Shown: positions 7,756 through 15,482, counted from the stretch's first letter. The stretch is DNA of 22,471 nucleotides from JBGPYB01 sp041493035 (GCA_041493035.1 JBGPYB010000073.1:1-22471); one strand, 5' to 3'. The notes: generated from the sequence alone by a model not told the origin. Numbers and translations: made by a program.

Positions 7756-8172
7756 CTAACCCAGTTCGATCCCGGCGAAGAAGTAGCCGATCTCGAAGTT
7801 GGCAGTTTCGGGCGCGTCGGAGCCGTGGATGCAGTTGGCTTCGATCGACGCCGCGAAGTCCTTACGGATCGTCGAGGGCGCCGCTTTCGCGGGGTCGGTG
7901 GCACCCATGAGGTCGCGCAGATGGAGGATCGCGTTCTCGCGCTCGAGGACCATCGTGATGCACGGACCTGAGGACATGAAATCACACAAGCTTCCGAAAA
8001 ACGGACGCTGGCGATGCACGTGGTAGAAGCCCTCGGCCTCGGCTCTGGTCAAGTGGCGCAGCCGGAGCCCCACGATGGCAAAGCCCGCCTTCTCGATGCG
8101 GGCGAGGATTTCGCCGGCCTGCTTTGCCTTGACCGCGTCCGGCTTGATGATGGAAAACGTACGTTCGTTCAT
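7756..8172 (-). CDS. ndk: Nucleoside diphosphate kinase
   Basis: This 138-aa protein transfers gamma-phosphate between nucleoside di- and triphosphates. It begins RTFSIIKPDAVK (Lys10 conserved) and carries the active-site segment NCIHGSDA with the phospho-accepting His116. The segment VLERENAILHLRDLMGATDPAKAAPSTIR is the usual nucleotide-binding region. Full length and all key residues are present. It lies between sucD and the DnaJ-fusion gene on the same strand; the pairing with succinyl-CoA synthetase, which makes NTP, is metabolically sensible. The start codon is the second member of a tandem RBS/ATG duplication and overlaps the stop of a 9-codon upstream ORF. Confidence 0.97.
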   Translation of the reverse strand: MNERTFSIIKPDAVKAKQAGEILARIEKAGFAIVGLRLRHLTRAEAEGFYHVHRQRPFFGSLCDFMSSGPCITMVLERENAILHLRDLMGATDPAKAAPSTIRKDFAASIEANCIHGSDAPETANFEIGYFFAGIELG

Positions 8173-8209
8173 CGACCCCCCACCCTAGCTCTGTTCATCG
8201 CCCCCCACC
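8167..8209 (-). repeat. Tandem duplication of the ndk ribosome-binding/start region
   Basis: On the minus strand, the block GGTGGGGGG-(T)CGATGAAC occurs twice: 8209-8193 and 8184-8167. The copies differ by one inserted T. The second copy contains the ndk start ATG-AAC; the first supplies an identical G-rich leader and ATG-AAC 26 nt upstream. Confidence 0.8.
8169..8198 (-). CDS. 9-codon upstream ORF (MNRARVGGR) coupled to ndk
   Basis: Starting at the first ATG of the duplicated block, the frame reads Met-Asn-Arg-Ala-Arg-Val-Gly-Gly-Arg and ends in a TGA that shares bases with the ndk ATG (ATGA). It could be a translation-coupling or regulatory leader peptide containing three Arg codons (AGA, AGG, CGA). 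Expression is not shown, and it may be only a by-product of the duplication. Confidence 0.35.
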   Translation of the reverse strand: MNRARVGGR

Positions 8210-8216
8210 TTTTCCC

Positions 8217-9088
<872 letters not shown>

Positions 9089-9092
<4 letters not shown>

Positions 9093-10264
9093 GCGACCTT
9101 CCCCGCCGCGGCCACGACCTTCTTCGCCGCCTCCTTCATGTCGTCGCTCGCGCCGAAGTTGAGGCCCGACGTGCGGAGCATCTCCTTCCCCTTCTCTTCG
9201 TTGTTCCCCTTCATGCGGACGACCACGGGGACGGTCACGCCGAGATCGCGGACGGCGCCGATGACCCCTTCGGCCAGGACGTCGCAGCGAAGGATCCCGC
9301 CGAAGATGTTGATGAGGACCGCCTTCACTTCCTTGTCGGCGAGAAGGATCCGGAAGGCGTTCTTGATCTGCTCCGCGCTCGCGCCCCCTCCCACGTCGAG
9401 GAAGTTCGCCGGACTCCCCCCCGCGAGCTTGATGATATCCATCGTGGCCATGGCGAGCCCGGCGCCGTTCACCATACAGCCGACGTTCCCGCCTTCGAGC
9501 TTGATGTAATTCAGGGAGAACTTGGAGGCTTCGACCTCGAGGGGATCCTCTTCGTCGAAGTCGCGAAACTCCCGGAGGTCGGCGTGGCGAAAAAGGGCGT
9601 TGTCGTCGAAATTCAGCTTGGCGTCCAAGGCGATGAGGTCGCCAGCCTTCGTTTGCAGGAAGGGATTGATCTCGAGGAGCGAGGCGTCGGTCCCCTCGAA
9701 AGCGCGGTAGAGCGCCTGCATGAAGGCCACCGCCTTGGGCACCAGCGCCGAGGGGACGCCCAGGCCGAAGGCCAGCTTGCGAGCCTGAAACGCCTGGAAG
9801 CCGACGGCGGGCTCGATCGTCTCCTTGAGGATCGCCTTCGGGTTCTTGGCCGCGACCTCCTCGATGTCCATCCCACCTTGCGACGACGCCATGAAGACCG
9901 GCTTCCCGCTGGCGCGGTCCACGACGATGGCCAGGTACATCTCCCGAGCGCCCGCGAGGTCCATCCCCTGCTCGATCAGGAGGCGGCGGACGATGCGTCC
10001 TTCGGGACCGGTCTGGTGGGTCACCAAGGTCGTCCCCAGCATCGCCTTCGCTAGGGCTTCGCAGTCCTCGGCCGTCCGTGCGAGCTTCACGCCGCCGCCC
10101 TTTCCGCGGCCGCCGGCGTGGATCTGCGCCTTCACGACGACAGGAAACCCCAGCTCCTTGCCGACCTCGACGGCTTCGCCGGCGGTGTAGGCCACCTTCC
10201 CCTTGGGGACGGGGACCCCGAACGACGCCAGGACCGTCTTCCCCTGATACTCGTGGATCTTCAC
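9089..10264 (-). CDS. sucC: Succinate--CoA ligase subunit beta
   Basis: This 391-aa subunit has the ATP-grasp domain: MKIHEYQGKTVLASFGVPVPKG at the start, VVKAQIHAGGRGKGGGVKLA near residues 43-62, LEINPF near 200 and LDAKLNFDDNA near 213. The C-terminal domain carries GCMVNGAGLAMATMDIIKLAGG and NIFGGILRCDVLAEGVI. The start is a GTG at 10264 with a well-placed GGAGG at 10276-10272 (7-nt spacer). It is the first gene of the sucCD-ndk-DnaJ-dcd-ocd run, behind a near-consensus promoter. Confidence 0.98.
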
Positions 10265-10311
10265 TCGGATGCCTCCAGAAGCCGCCGTCTTTCGCTCGCC
10301 AGAAACGTTTG

Positions 10312-10341
10312 ATTCTAGGAGGCGCGTCCGCGTTCAGTCAA
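10312..10341 (-). promoter_or_regulatory. Sigma70-like promoter of sucCD
   Basis: The minus strand has TTGACT (10341-10336), an 18-nt spacer and TAGAAT (10317-10312), predicting a start near 10305 and a leader of about 40 nt before the sucC GTG. This is the only strong promoter seen upstream of the six-gene run. Confidence 0.65.
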
Positions 10342-10371
10342 ACAGCGTGCTACCCTACGTGCGCTCAACCC

Positions 10372-10647
10372 ATGACTGCTGAAGGGCTGTCCAACAGGAT
10401 CGCCGCCGTTCTCGCGCCGCACCTCGGGCCGCTCTCTGCCGACGCGGTGGCGCGGCACCTGTGCGCGAAGTACGGCGTGCACGATGCAGTCGACGCGGAC
10501 AAGCTCGCCGCACTCCGTGACTTCCTTCAGCGAGGCCTCGTGGCCTATGTGGGCGCCGAGAAGGCGCTGGCGCTCGCGTCGGAGTGCGTGGAGGCCGCGA
10601 GCCAAGGGGCCCCGCCGACTGAGCCCGGCAAGCAGATCGAAGAGTGA
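10372..10647 (+). CDS. Small protein of unknown function (91 aa)
   Basis: I do not recognise this protein. It begins MTAEGLSNRIAAVLAPHLGP and is Ala/Leu/Asp-rich, with no membrane segment or signal peptide and a predominantly helical look (DAVARHLCAKYGV..., DKLAALRDFLQRGLVAYVGAEKALALA). Codon use has the high third-position GC of real genes here. There is no obvious SD before ATG 10372; a TACCCT -10-like box at 10351-10356 would give a near-leaderless transcript. Its TGA overlaps the GTG of the chitinase-like gene (GTGA), which argues that it is translated and coupled. The frame is open further upstream, but that part is antisense to sucC. Confidence 0.6.
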   Translation: MTAEGLSNRIAAVLAPHLGPLSADAVARHLCAKYGVHDAVDADKLAALRDFLQRGLVAYVGAEKALALASECVEAASQGAPPTEPGKQIEE

Positions 10648-11948
10648 CAGCGCATTTTACCGCACACGTCTGGCGCTCTGGAACAGCGTGGGCCTGCGCG
10701 GGAACTGTGCTGGCTTTCGGTGCGTGCGGCGGAGGAGGCCCCTCGGAGAGCACGGGTAGCACGAGCACTCCGCCCCCCGTTACGCCGTCCTCGGGCCTTT
10801 GGGCCTCGGGCTACTACCCGGCCTATGCGACCGGGGTCATGCCGATCTCGGCGATTCCATTCGATTCGATGACGCACGTGATCCACTTTGCGCTGGTCCC
10901 GAACACGGACGGGACGCTCGCCGATCCGGACGGGCTGCGATCGCAGTCGAGCGCCCTTGTGACGGCGGCGCACGGCGCTGGCGTCAAGGCCTTGCTGGGC
11001 GTGGGCGGTGACACGAGCGCCGGGGCGCCCCGCGGCTTTCGGCTTTCGACGACGGCCGCACACCGCGCGGCATTCGTGACGAACGTAGTGGCCGAGACGG
11101 CCGCCGCCGGGTACGACGGCGTCGACATCAACTGGGAAAGCCTCGAATTCCCCGGCGACGTCGCCAACTTCCGGGCGTTCGTCACCGAGCTGCGCTCGGC
11201 CCTCGACCAGCATGCGCCGCCGACGCATTTCCTGCTCACGTACCCGGCCGGCACGTCTTCGGGGTTCCAAGACTACGTGAACAACGCGAATCTGGTCGCT
11301 CCGGTTCAAGCGCTCTTCGATCAGATCAACCTTCAGACTTACGTCATGGCAGGGCCTTTCCCAGGTTGGGTCACCTGGCACAACTCCGCGCTTTTCGCCG
11401 GCACCTGCCGGTTCAGCACGGGTGCGGCTCCGCCCTCGATCGACAGCACGGTAGCGCCATTCGCCGCGGCGGGGATCCCGAAGCGCAAGCTCGGCATCGG
11501 CATCCAGCTCGTCGGCGTCGACTGGGTGGGCGGCAGCGGCACCGACACCGGCGGTGTCAGCAAGCCTTGCCAGAGCTGGGACTATTCGAGGGTGAAGCCG
11601 GATGGCAGCGACCAGGATATCGGCGCGCCCAGCTACAACGCCGGCTGGAACTTCGTCAATGCAGCCGACATCGTGCGCAACTACACGGCGGCGAATGGCT
11701 ACACCGCGAGCTCCGACAGCGCCGCGATGGTGCCCTTCCTGAGCAAGGACCAAGCGGGCAGCGCGGGGGATCATTTCGTCAGCTACGAGAACGCCCAGTC
11801 GATCCAGGCCAAGGGCGACTATCTCAAGGCGCAGGGCCTCGGCGGCACGATCGTCTTCGAGATCACGCAGGACTATCTGTCGGATCAGCCGGTCGGCGAC
11901 GCCCAACACCCCCTGATGACGGCGGTGCGTCAGTCCATCCTGCGCTGA
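10644..11948 (+). CDS. GH18 chitinase-like lipoprotein
   Basis: This 434-aa predicted exported protein is of glycoside hydrolase family 18. A hydrophobic N-terminal stretch ends in AFGAC-GGGG (Cys28), consistent with a lipoprotein signal, followed by a Ser/Thr/Pro linker (33-50). The TIM barrel starts at LWASGYYPAYATG and has the beta-3 segment ALLGVGGDTS (116-125) and the catalytic strand YDGVDINWE (157-165). The general acid Glu165 is present, but the middle Asp of the DxxDxDxE signature is Asn163. INLQTYVM stands where M-Y-D motifs usually occur. The GTG start overlaps the preceding small gene. It lies opposite to the minus-strand genes on both sides, as part of an accessory block. The substrate (chitin or another GlcNAc polymer) is inferred. 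Confidence 0.85.
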   Translation: MTAHFTAHVWRSGTAWACAGTVLAFGACGGGGPSESTGSTSTPPPVTPSSGLWASGYYPAYATGVMPISAIPFDSMTHVIHFALVPNTDGTLADPDGLRSQSSALVTAAHGAGVKALLGVGGDTSAGAPRGFRLSTTAAHRAAFVTNVVAETAAAGYDGVDINWESLEFPGDVANFRAFVTELRSALDQHAPPTHFLLTYPAGTSSGFQDYVNNANLVAPVQALFDQINLQTYVMAGPFPGWVTWHNSALFAGTCRFSTGAAPPSIDSTVAPFAAAGIPKRKLGIGIQLVGVDWVGGSGTDTGGVSKPCQSWDYSRVKPDGSDQDIGAPSYNAGWNFVNAADIVRNYTAANGYTASSDSAAMVPFLSKDQAGSAGDHFVSYENAQSIQAKGDYLKAQGLGGTIVFEITQDYLSDQPVGDAQHPLMTAVRQSILR

Positions 11949-11957
11949 CCCTGCCTC

Positions 11958-11981
11958 TGGCCTTCAGAGAAGCGACGCGAA
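11958..11981. repeat. Left copy of 24-bp direct repeat flanking the R-M cassette
   Basis: This is identical over 19 bp (11963-11981) to 14278-14296, and 23 of 24 bp over 11958-11981 versus 14273-14296. It begins 10 bp after the chitinase stop. It duplicates the 3' end of the zinc-ribbon gene, including its last codons and stop, so it is a candidate attachment site or recombination footprint. CTCTG/CAGAG arms (11955-11969) could form a small hairpin that the other copy lacks. Confidence 0.8.
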
Positions 11982-12139
11982 AGGGCTTACGACTGGCTGC
12001 GGCACGATCCTTCCCCGGGTGAGCACGCTGGGGAGCGGGCCGTTCGACGGGTCGTGGGTGCTCTGTGCCATCGGATTTCTGGACCCGTAGCGGTACATCG
12101 ACGTTGTATGCTTTGTGGGTTTCATCCCGGAGGGCGCTT
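11982..12139. other. Left flank of the R-M cassette, no supported gene
   Basis: About 160 bp without a convincing gene. The methyltransferase frame is open from an ATG at 12065 but lacks an SD there. A TATGCT -10-like box at 12107-12112 could serve the R-M genes, with no good -35 box. A short frame ending at 12090 shows coding-like codon use but is too short to judge. Confidence 0.4.
12129..12134 (+). promoter_or_regulatory. Ribosome-binding site that sets the methyltransferase start
   Basis: GGAGGG lies 5 nt before the TTG at 12140. It is the only strong SD near this gene and favours TTG 12140 over the upstream ATG 12065. Confidence 0.65.
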
Positions 12140-13024
12140 TTGGGCCAGGCTGCGACGCTCGATCTTTTCCGCAGGATCCCGCGGCCGCGCGGCGGGCGGA
12201 AGGGTTTTTGCACGGATCTCGGAAGCTTAGTCGTCGGCGACTGCCTCGCGGTCCTCCGCGCGCTTCCTGACAACTCGCTCGATCTCGTCGTCACGTCCCC
12301 TCCCTACGACGGTCAGCCGAGGTACGGGAACCGCGAGAAGTACGAGCGCGACTGGTATGCCGGCTTTTTTCTTCAGGTCACGAAGGAGATCCGCCGGACA
12401 CTCAAGCCGCACGGCTCGTTCGTCCTCAACTACCGCTCGAAGCGGCACGGCGACGAGCGCGGGACGCTCCAATACGAAATCATCTTCTGGCTCCGGGAGC
12501 AGGGTTTCCTCTTCTGCGAGGATTTCATCTGGGGCAAACCCTCGCCGCCGCCCGGCAGGTTCAATCGCTTTCTCAAGGACGCCGTCGAGTACTGCTTCCA
12601 GTTCTCGAAGACTCCAAAGTGGGCGTTCTACCCAGAGCAGTGTCTCTCACCGGCCAGATGGGACGCGAAAGACCGTGAGCGACGGAAGAAACTCGCTCAC
12701 AACTACGTTCGCGTGAACGAGCCCTCGGGACAGGGCCGGAAGCGCGTGCAAGCAGGGCCCGACATGGTTCGGCCATCGACGCTGCTGCACTTTGAGCCAG
12801 AGTTCGGTCCCAACCCTGTGTCTCATCCCGCCCGCTTCCCGCTCGCGCTTCCGACGTTCTTCATCAAGCTCCTCACGAAGCCCGGCGATCTTGTCTTGGA
12901 TCCATTCGGAGGCACCTGTACAACGGCCCTCGCTGCCGAAACGCTCGGCCGCAAATGGCTTGTCGCTGAGATCGACCCCAAGTACGCCGCCGTAGTTTCG
13001 GAGCGCTTCAAGACGGGGCGGTAG
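12140..13024 (+). CDS. Site-specific DNA methyltransferase, beta class (N4-cytosine or N6-adenine)
   Basis: This is a 294-aa amino-methyltransferase of the N6_N4_Mtase type. Catalytic motif IV is TSPPY at residues 52-56, preceded by DNSLDLVV. The AdoMet-binding motif I follows near the C-terminus (LVLDPFGGTCTTALAAETLGRKWLVAEID, residues ~250-279 in family style). The IV-before-I order defines the beta class, and SPPY is most common in N4-cytosine enzymes. The variable region between them (~110-235) should hold target recognition. The last base of its TAG is the first base of the endonuclease GTG, so the two are a coupled R-M pair with the methylase first. The wobble positions look less GC-rich than those of flanking operons, consistent with transfer. 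Confidence 0.92.
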   Translation: MGQAATLDLFRRIPRPRGGRKGFCTDLGSLVVGDCLAVLRALPDNSLDLVVTSPPYDGQPRYGNREKYERDWYAGFFLQVTKEIRRTLKPHGSFVLNYRSKRHGDERGTLQYEIIFWLREQGFLFCEDFIWGKPSPPPGRFNRFLKDAVEYCFQFSKTPKWAFYPEQCLSPARWDAKDRERRKKLAHNYVRVNEPSGQGRKRVQAGPDMVRPSTLLHFEPEFGPNPVSHPARFPLALPTFFIKLLTKPGDLVLDPFGGTCTTALAAETLGRKWLVAEIDPKYAAVVSERFKTGR

Positions 13025-14112
13025 TGTCGAGTAACGATGCCGTGGAGGCCGTTGCATCGGCCAAGACCTGGGAGGAGCGCGTCGCCCTCATCCGTAAGAT
13101 CCCGGAGCAATTCGGCACTGCCCAGCACCAGGCGATCTACGCCGCTATCGCGACCAAGGTCTACGTTCCGAACCTCGCCCCTGACTTCGGCTATGTCAAC
13201 TGGCGCGACGAGTACGAGCTGGGCACCGTTGAAGGGGCCTACCTCCTCGCCCACAAGCTGACCGAAGGATTCACCCTCGTAGACGCCAACGACCTTGCCC
13301 GCACCATCGAAGCGGAACCGACTACGCTTCGCATATTCCGACTCCTTCTTGGGTTCAACCCGCAGGAGTTTGCTGCGTCCACCTCACTTGTCGCGAAGAA
13401 ACTCGATAGCGAAGGCCTTAGCCTGGGGCGGGTGAAGGGAATCGAAGGCGGGTCGCCGGTGGACCCCGAGGCGGCCGTCCTCTGTGCGGAGGTCGTTGAT
13501 CTCGGGATGCGCGGCGAGCTCTTTCCGCCTCCGCTCTCGCCCGAGCTGCGCACCAAGATCCAAAAGCCCGACACCGTCAGCGGCTGGAAAAGCGTCCGGG
13601 AGTACGCGAAGACCGGGGTGCCTTTGCCGACGTTTCTACACCAACGCCACTATGGCGGCGCATTCCGGCAGCTTCTCGATGCAACGAGTACGAAACGGGG
13701 CGACATCATCGAAGATGCCGTCGAGTCGCTCTTCAAAAGCCGCGGCATTCCCTACGTTCGAACCGGCTCCGCCAATCAGAAGGAAATCGCCAAGCGTTTT
13801 GGTATCACTATCAAGCCCGCTCCTGACTTCGTCGTCTACTCCGCTCGCGATACGCTCCGGGCCCTTCTTGAGTGCAAGGGCGCAAACGATGGCGGCACTG
13901 CCCGCGACAAGGCCGCGCGTTTCCGCTCGCTAAGAACCGAGGCGAACCGGCTGGGAGGGATACCCGTCTTCGCGGTACTCGCCGGCCTCGGTTGGACCCG
14001 CACAGCAGATGCGCTCGGCCCCGTGATTGGCCACACGGACGGCCGAACCTTTACGCTGCCGACGCTCGACGAGATGCTGAGCGTTCAGCCCTTTCCCGAT
14101 TTGAGCAATTGA
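13024..14112 (+). CDS. Type II restriction endonuclease, PD-(D/E)xK fold
   Basis: This 362-aa protein starts at a GTG overlapping the methyltransferase stop by one base. The nuclease core is in the C-terminal half: an acidic helix GDIIEDAVESLF (Glu230), then APDFVVYSARDTLRALLECKG with Pro267-Asp268 and Glu283-Cys284-Lys285, which fits PD-x(n)-ExK. After it comes NDGGTARDKAARF, a basic patch often seen behind the core. The N-terminal ~200 residues match nothing I recognise. Position beside a SPPY methyltransferase makes the restriction role likely. Gene order and the N4-cytosine-like partner recall the Cfr9I/XcyI group (CCCGGG), but I cannot establish that by reading. Confidence 0.82.
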   Translation: MSSNDAVEAVASAKTWEERVALIRKIPEQFGTAQHQAIYAAIATKVYVPNLAPDFGYVNWRDEYELGTVEGAYLLAHKLTEGFTLVDANDLARTIEAEPTTLRIFRLLLGFNPQEFAASTSLVAKKLDSEGLSLGRVKGIEGGSPVDPEAAVLCAEVVDLGMRGELFPPPLSPELRTKIQKPDTVSGWKSVREYAKTGVPLPTFLHQRHYGGAFRQLLDATSTKRGDIIEDAVESLFKSRGIPYVRTGSANQKEIAKRFGITIKPAPDFVVYSARDTLRALLECKGANDGGTARDKAARFRSLRTEANRLGGIPVFAVLAGLGWTRTADALGPVIGHTDGRTFTLPTLDEMLSVQPFPDLSN

Positions 14113-14193
14113 AGTATGAGATGGATGGTCTCGGGGCAGGTCTCGTTTGCGAAGTAGGTTGTCTAAGCCCATCGCTCCGGCAGGGATAGGCAT
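14113..14193. other. Right flank of the R-M cassette, no gene
   Basis: About 80 bp between the endonuclease stop and the sigma-factor remnant. No ORF, promoter or T-tailed terminator is supported. The insertion junction with resident DNA is expected near 14193. Confidence 0.4.
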
Positions 14194-14271
14194 CTCAAGC
14201 GCCGCCCCGGCGCCCGGATCCCTCGACCGACCCGCGGCCAGTACGTCGCTCCAATGCGTCCGTTCGAACAC
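14194..14271 (-). pseudogene. N-terminal remnant of an ECF sigma factor
   Basis: From GTG 14271 the minus strand encodes VFERTHWSDVLAAGRS followed by RDPGAGAALE, after which the frame becomes unrelated (MPIPAGAMGL...). The first 26 codons match the characteristic start (F-TTHWS-VLAAG-...-AALE) of a sigma-70/ECF family common in Acidobacteria and Planctomycetes. There the sequence would continue with L-C-x-x-YWYPLYAFVRRRG; here it stops exactly where that should begin. The stub begins 7 nt after the stop of the zinc-ribbon gene on the same strand, so an intact sigma gene probably once followed it. No downstream part of the sigma gene was found at the other edge of the cassette. Confidence 0.6.
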
Positions 14272-14272
14272 T

Positions 14273-14296
14273 TGGCTTTCAGAGAAGCGACGCGAA
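14273..14296. repeat. Right copy of 24-bp direct repeat (3' end of zinc-ribbon gene)
   Basis: This is the partner of 11958-11981, with one mismatch (14277 T versus 11962 C). It contains the last five codons (FASLL) and TGA stop of the minus-strand zinc-ribbon gene and stops just short of the GTG of the sigma remnant. As it is part of a functional gene, it is likely the original and the left copy the duplicate. Confidence 0.8.
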
Positions 14297-14779
14297 CCAG
14301 AAGATCAAGGCGATGAGGGCCACGGCGAGCAGACCGAACATCACGAACCCGCCCACGAGCGAGGAGCGCTCGCTGCGCCGATAGGCCGCAAGCCGCTCCC
14401 TGTAGTGGGCCACGGCCCGCTGCAGGTTGTCGCTCGGCGTCAGGGCCGAGAGCTTGGCGAGGATCGATTCCAGGCGCTGCCCCGCGGCCGGCCCGGGCTC
14501 GACGCTGTCCTGGGCGAGGTACGGCAGGCACAAGACGGCAGCTTCGAGGAGGTTTTCCTCCCGGGCCGGCAGGAAACCCTCGCGCAGCAGCTTCGCCTGT
14601 GCGTCGGGCTCGCAGCGGCGCAGCAAGACGTGGAACTCGTCGAGCGCCGCCCGTTCAAGGGCAGGATCCTCCGCCTTTCGCGAAGCGAGGCCGCAGTACT
14701 CGCAGACGAGGTCCTTGAACTCAGCTCCGCAACCTCGGCAACGCTCGCGCGGCGGGTCTGGGCCGGCGCTACTCACCAT
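14279..14779 (-). CDS. Zinc-ribbon protein with C-terminal membrane anchor
   Basis: This 166-aa protein has a four-Cys zinc ribbon near its start (CRGC at 14-17 and CEYC at 26-29), a helical middle region (ALDEFHVLLRRCEPDAQAKLLREGFLPAREENLLEAAVLCLPYL), an Arg-rich stretch (AHYRERLAAYRRSERSS) and a single C-terminal membrane helix (GGFVMFGLLAVALIALIFWF). The likely topology is a cytoplasmic ribbon tethered to the inner membrane. The frame is open to 14908, but ATG 14779 is chosen because the upstream part is antisense-like overlap with the trkA-type gene. It follows that gene by 25 bp, so it belongs to the kimA operon. I do not recognise a named family; function unknown. Confidence 0.75.
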   Translation of the reverse strand: MVSSAGPDPPRERCRGCGAEFKDLVCEYCGLASRKAEDPALERAALDEFHVLLRRCEPDAQAKLLREGFLPAREENLLEAAVLCLPYLAQDSVEPGPAAGQRLESILAKLSALTPSDNLQRAVAHYRERLAAYRRSERSSLVGGFVMFGLLAVALIALIFWFASLL

Positions 14780-14804
14780 GATTGGGCCATTGTAGCGGGG
14801 GCCT

Positions 14805-15479
14805 CTAGCCGGTCTTCGGGTTGCCGAAGAGCGCGGCCAGGTCGTCGGCGCCCTCGGCGTCGACGATGGCCAGGACCTCGTCCCCCGGCTCCAGGCGCAA
14901 CGGGCCACGCGGGATGACGATGTCTCCCTTGCGGATCACCGCCGCGATGACGGAGTTCGGTGGAAGCGGCAGGTCCTTGATCGCGAGGCCGACGGCTCGA
15001 GCGGCCGCGGGCATCTTCTCGCTGACGAGCGAGAACTTCCCGCGCCTCAGCTTGGCCAGGGTCATCATGTCCCCGAGGGACATCTCCTGCTCGATCAAGC
15101 TCGCGAGGATGTCGGCCTGGTTCAGGGCCACGTCCACGTGGAACTTCTCGTCGAAGAGCCACGCGTTCCGCGGGTTGTTGATGCACGCGATGATGCGCGG
15201 CATCGCGTAGCGCTTTCGCGCGAGAAAGCAGAGGGACAAGTTCTCGGCGTCTCCTTGCATCGCCGCCACGAGCACCTTGGCGCGCTCAATCCCGGCTCGT
15301 TCCAGGACCTCGGGGTCGGTGGCAAAGCCTTCGAAGATGACCTCCGTCGGGAGCTCCCGGTGAATGTGGACCAGGACCTCTCGGCGGTGCTCGATCAGGT
15401 GAACGTCGTGGTTCTGGGCCACGAGTAGGGTGGCGAGGTGCGCCGCGGTCCGTCCGCCCCCGGCGATGATGACGAACAT
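14805..15479 (-). CDS. TrkA/RCK-family K+ transport regulatory protein (second copy)
   Basis: This 224-aa protein has one RCK_N Rossmann domain (FVIIAGGGRTAAHLATLLVAQNHDVHLIEHR, with a GGGRTA loop and acidic Glu at the end of strand 2) and one RCK_C domain (residues ~140-220, ending IPRGPLRLEPGDEVLAIVDAEGADDLAALFG). RCK_N binds NAD(H) or ATP/ADP, and RCK_C often binds a small ligand such as c-di-AMP. E. coli TrkA has two such units in one chain; here they are separate genes 3 bp apart. It probably gates or tunes the adjacent KimA-type importer, alone or as a heteromer with the other RCK protein. Confidence 0.92.
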   Translation of the reverse strand: MFVIIAGGGRTAAHLATLLVAQNHDVHLIEHRREVLVHIHRELPTEVIFEGFATDPEVLERAGIERAKVLVAAMQGDAENLSLCFLARKRYAMPRIIACINNPRNAWLFDEKFHVDVALNQADILASLIEQEMSLGDMMTLAKLRRGKFSLVSEKMPAAARAVGLAIKDLPLPPNSVIAAVIRKGDIVIPRGPLRLEPGDEVLAIVDAEGADDLAALFGNPKTG

Positions 15480-15482
15480 GGC

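Larger units (their letters stand above)
11958..14296. mobile_element. Restriction-modification cassette bounded by direct repeats (no integrase seen)
   Basis: The segment carries only the methyltransferase and endonuclease plus short flanks, and is bounded by two copies of a 24-bp repeat. The right copy is the natural 3' end of a resident minus-strand gene, and the resident gene next to it (an ECF sigma factor) is cut after 26 codons. This is the pattern of site-specific or repeat-mediated acquisition at a gene 3' end. No recombinase or transposase is encoded, so any mobility would be supplied in trans or is lost. The exact edges inside the repeats are inferred. Confidence 0.5.

Noticed and set aside
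12019..12090. Short plus-strand frame (GTG AGC ACG ... TAG, 23 codons) with coding-like codons left of the R-M genes
   Set aside because: Too short and without a recognisable match or SD; it may be a fragment of a lost gene but cannot be supported.
12065..12139. N-terminal extension of the methyltransferase from ATG 12065
   Set aside because: There is no ribosome-binding site before the ATG and no family similarity in those 25 residues; GGAGGG before TTG 12140 is a better start.
14150..14193. Integron attC-like reading of the segment with TTGTCTAAGC near the cassette end
   Set aside because: The conserved AAC/GTT core pairs and the paired inner arms of an attC site are not present.
14199..14213. 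GCGCCG-CCC-CGGCGC hairpin as a terminator
   Set aside because: No T-tract follows on either strand and it lies within the sigma-factor remnant; such GC-rich palindromes are expected at this base composition.
14163..14271. Continuing the sigma-factor frame past 14194 as an intact small gene
   Set aside because: The residues after AALE do not continue the sigma sequence and run into DNA opposite the endonuclease end; it is better described as a truncated remnant.
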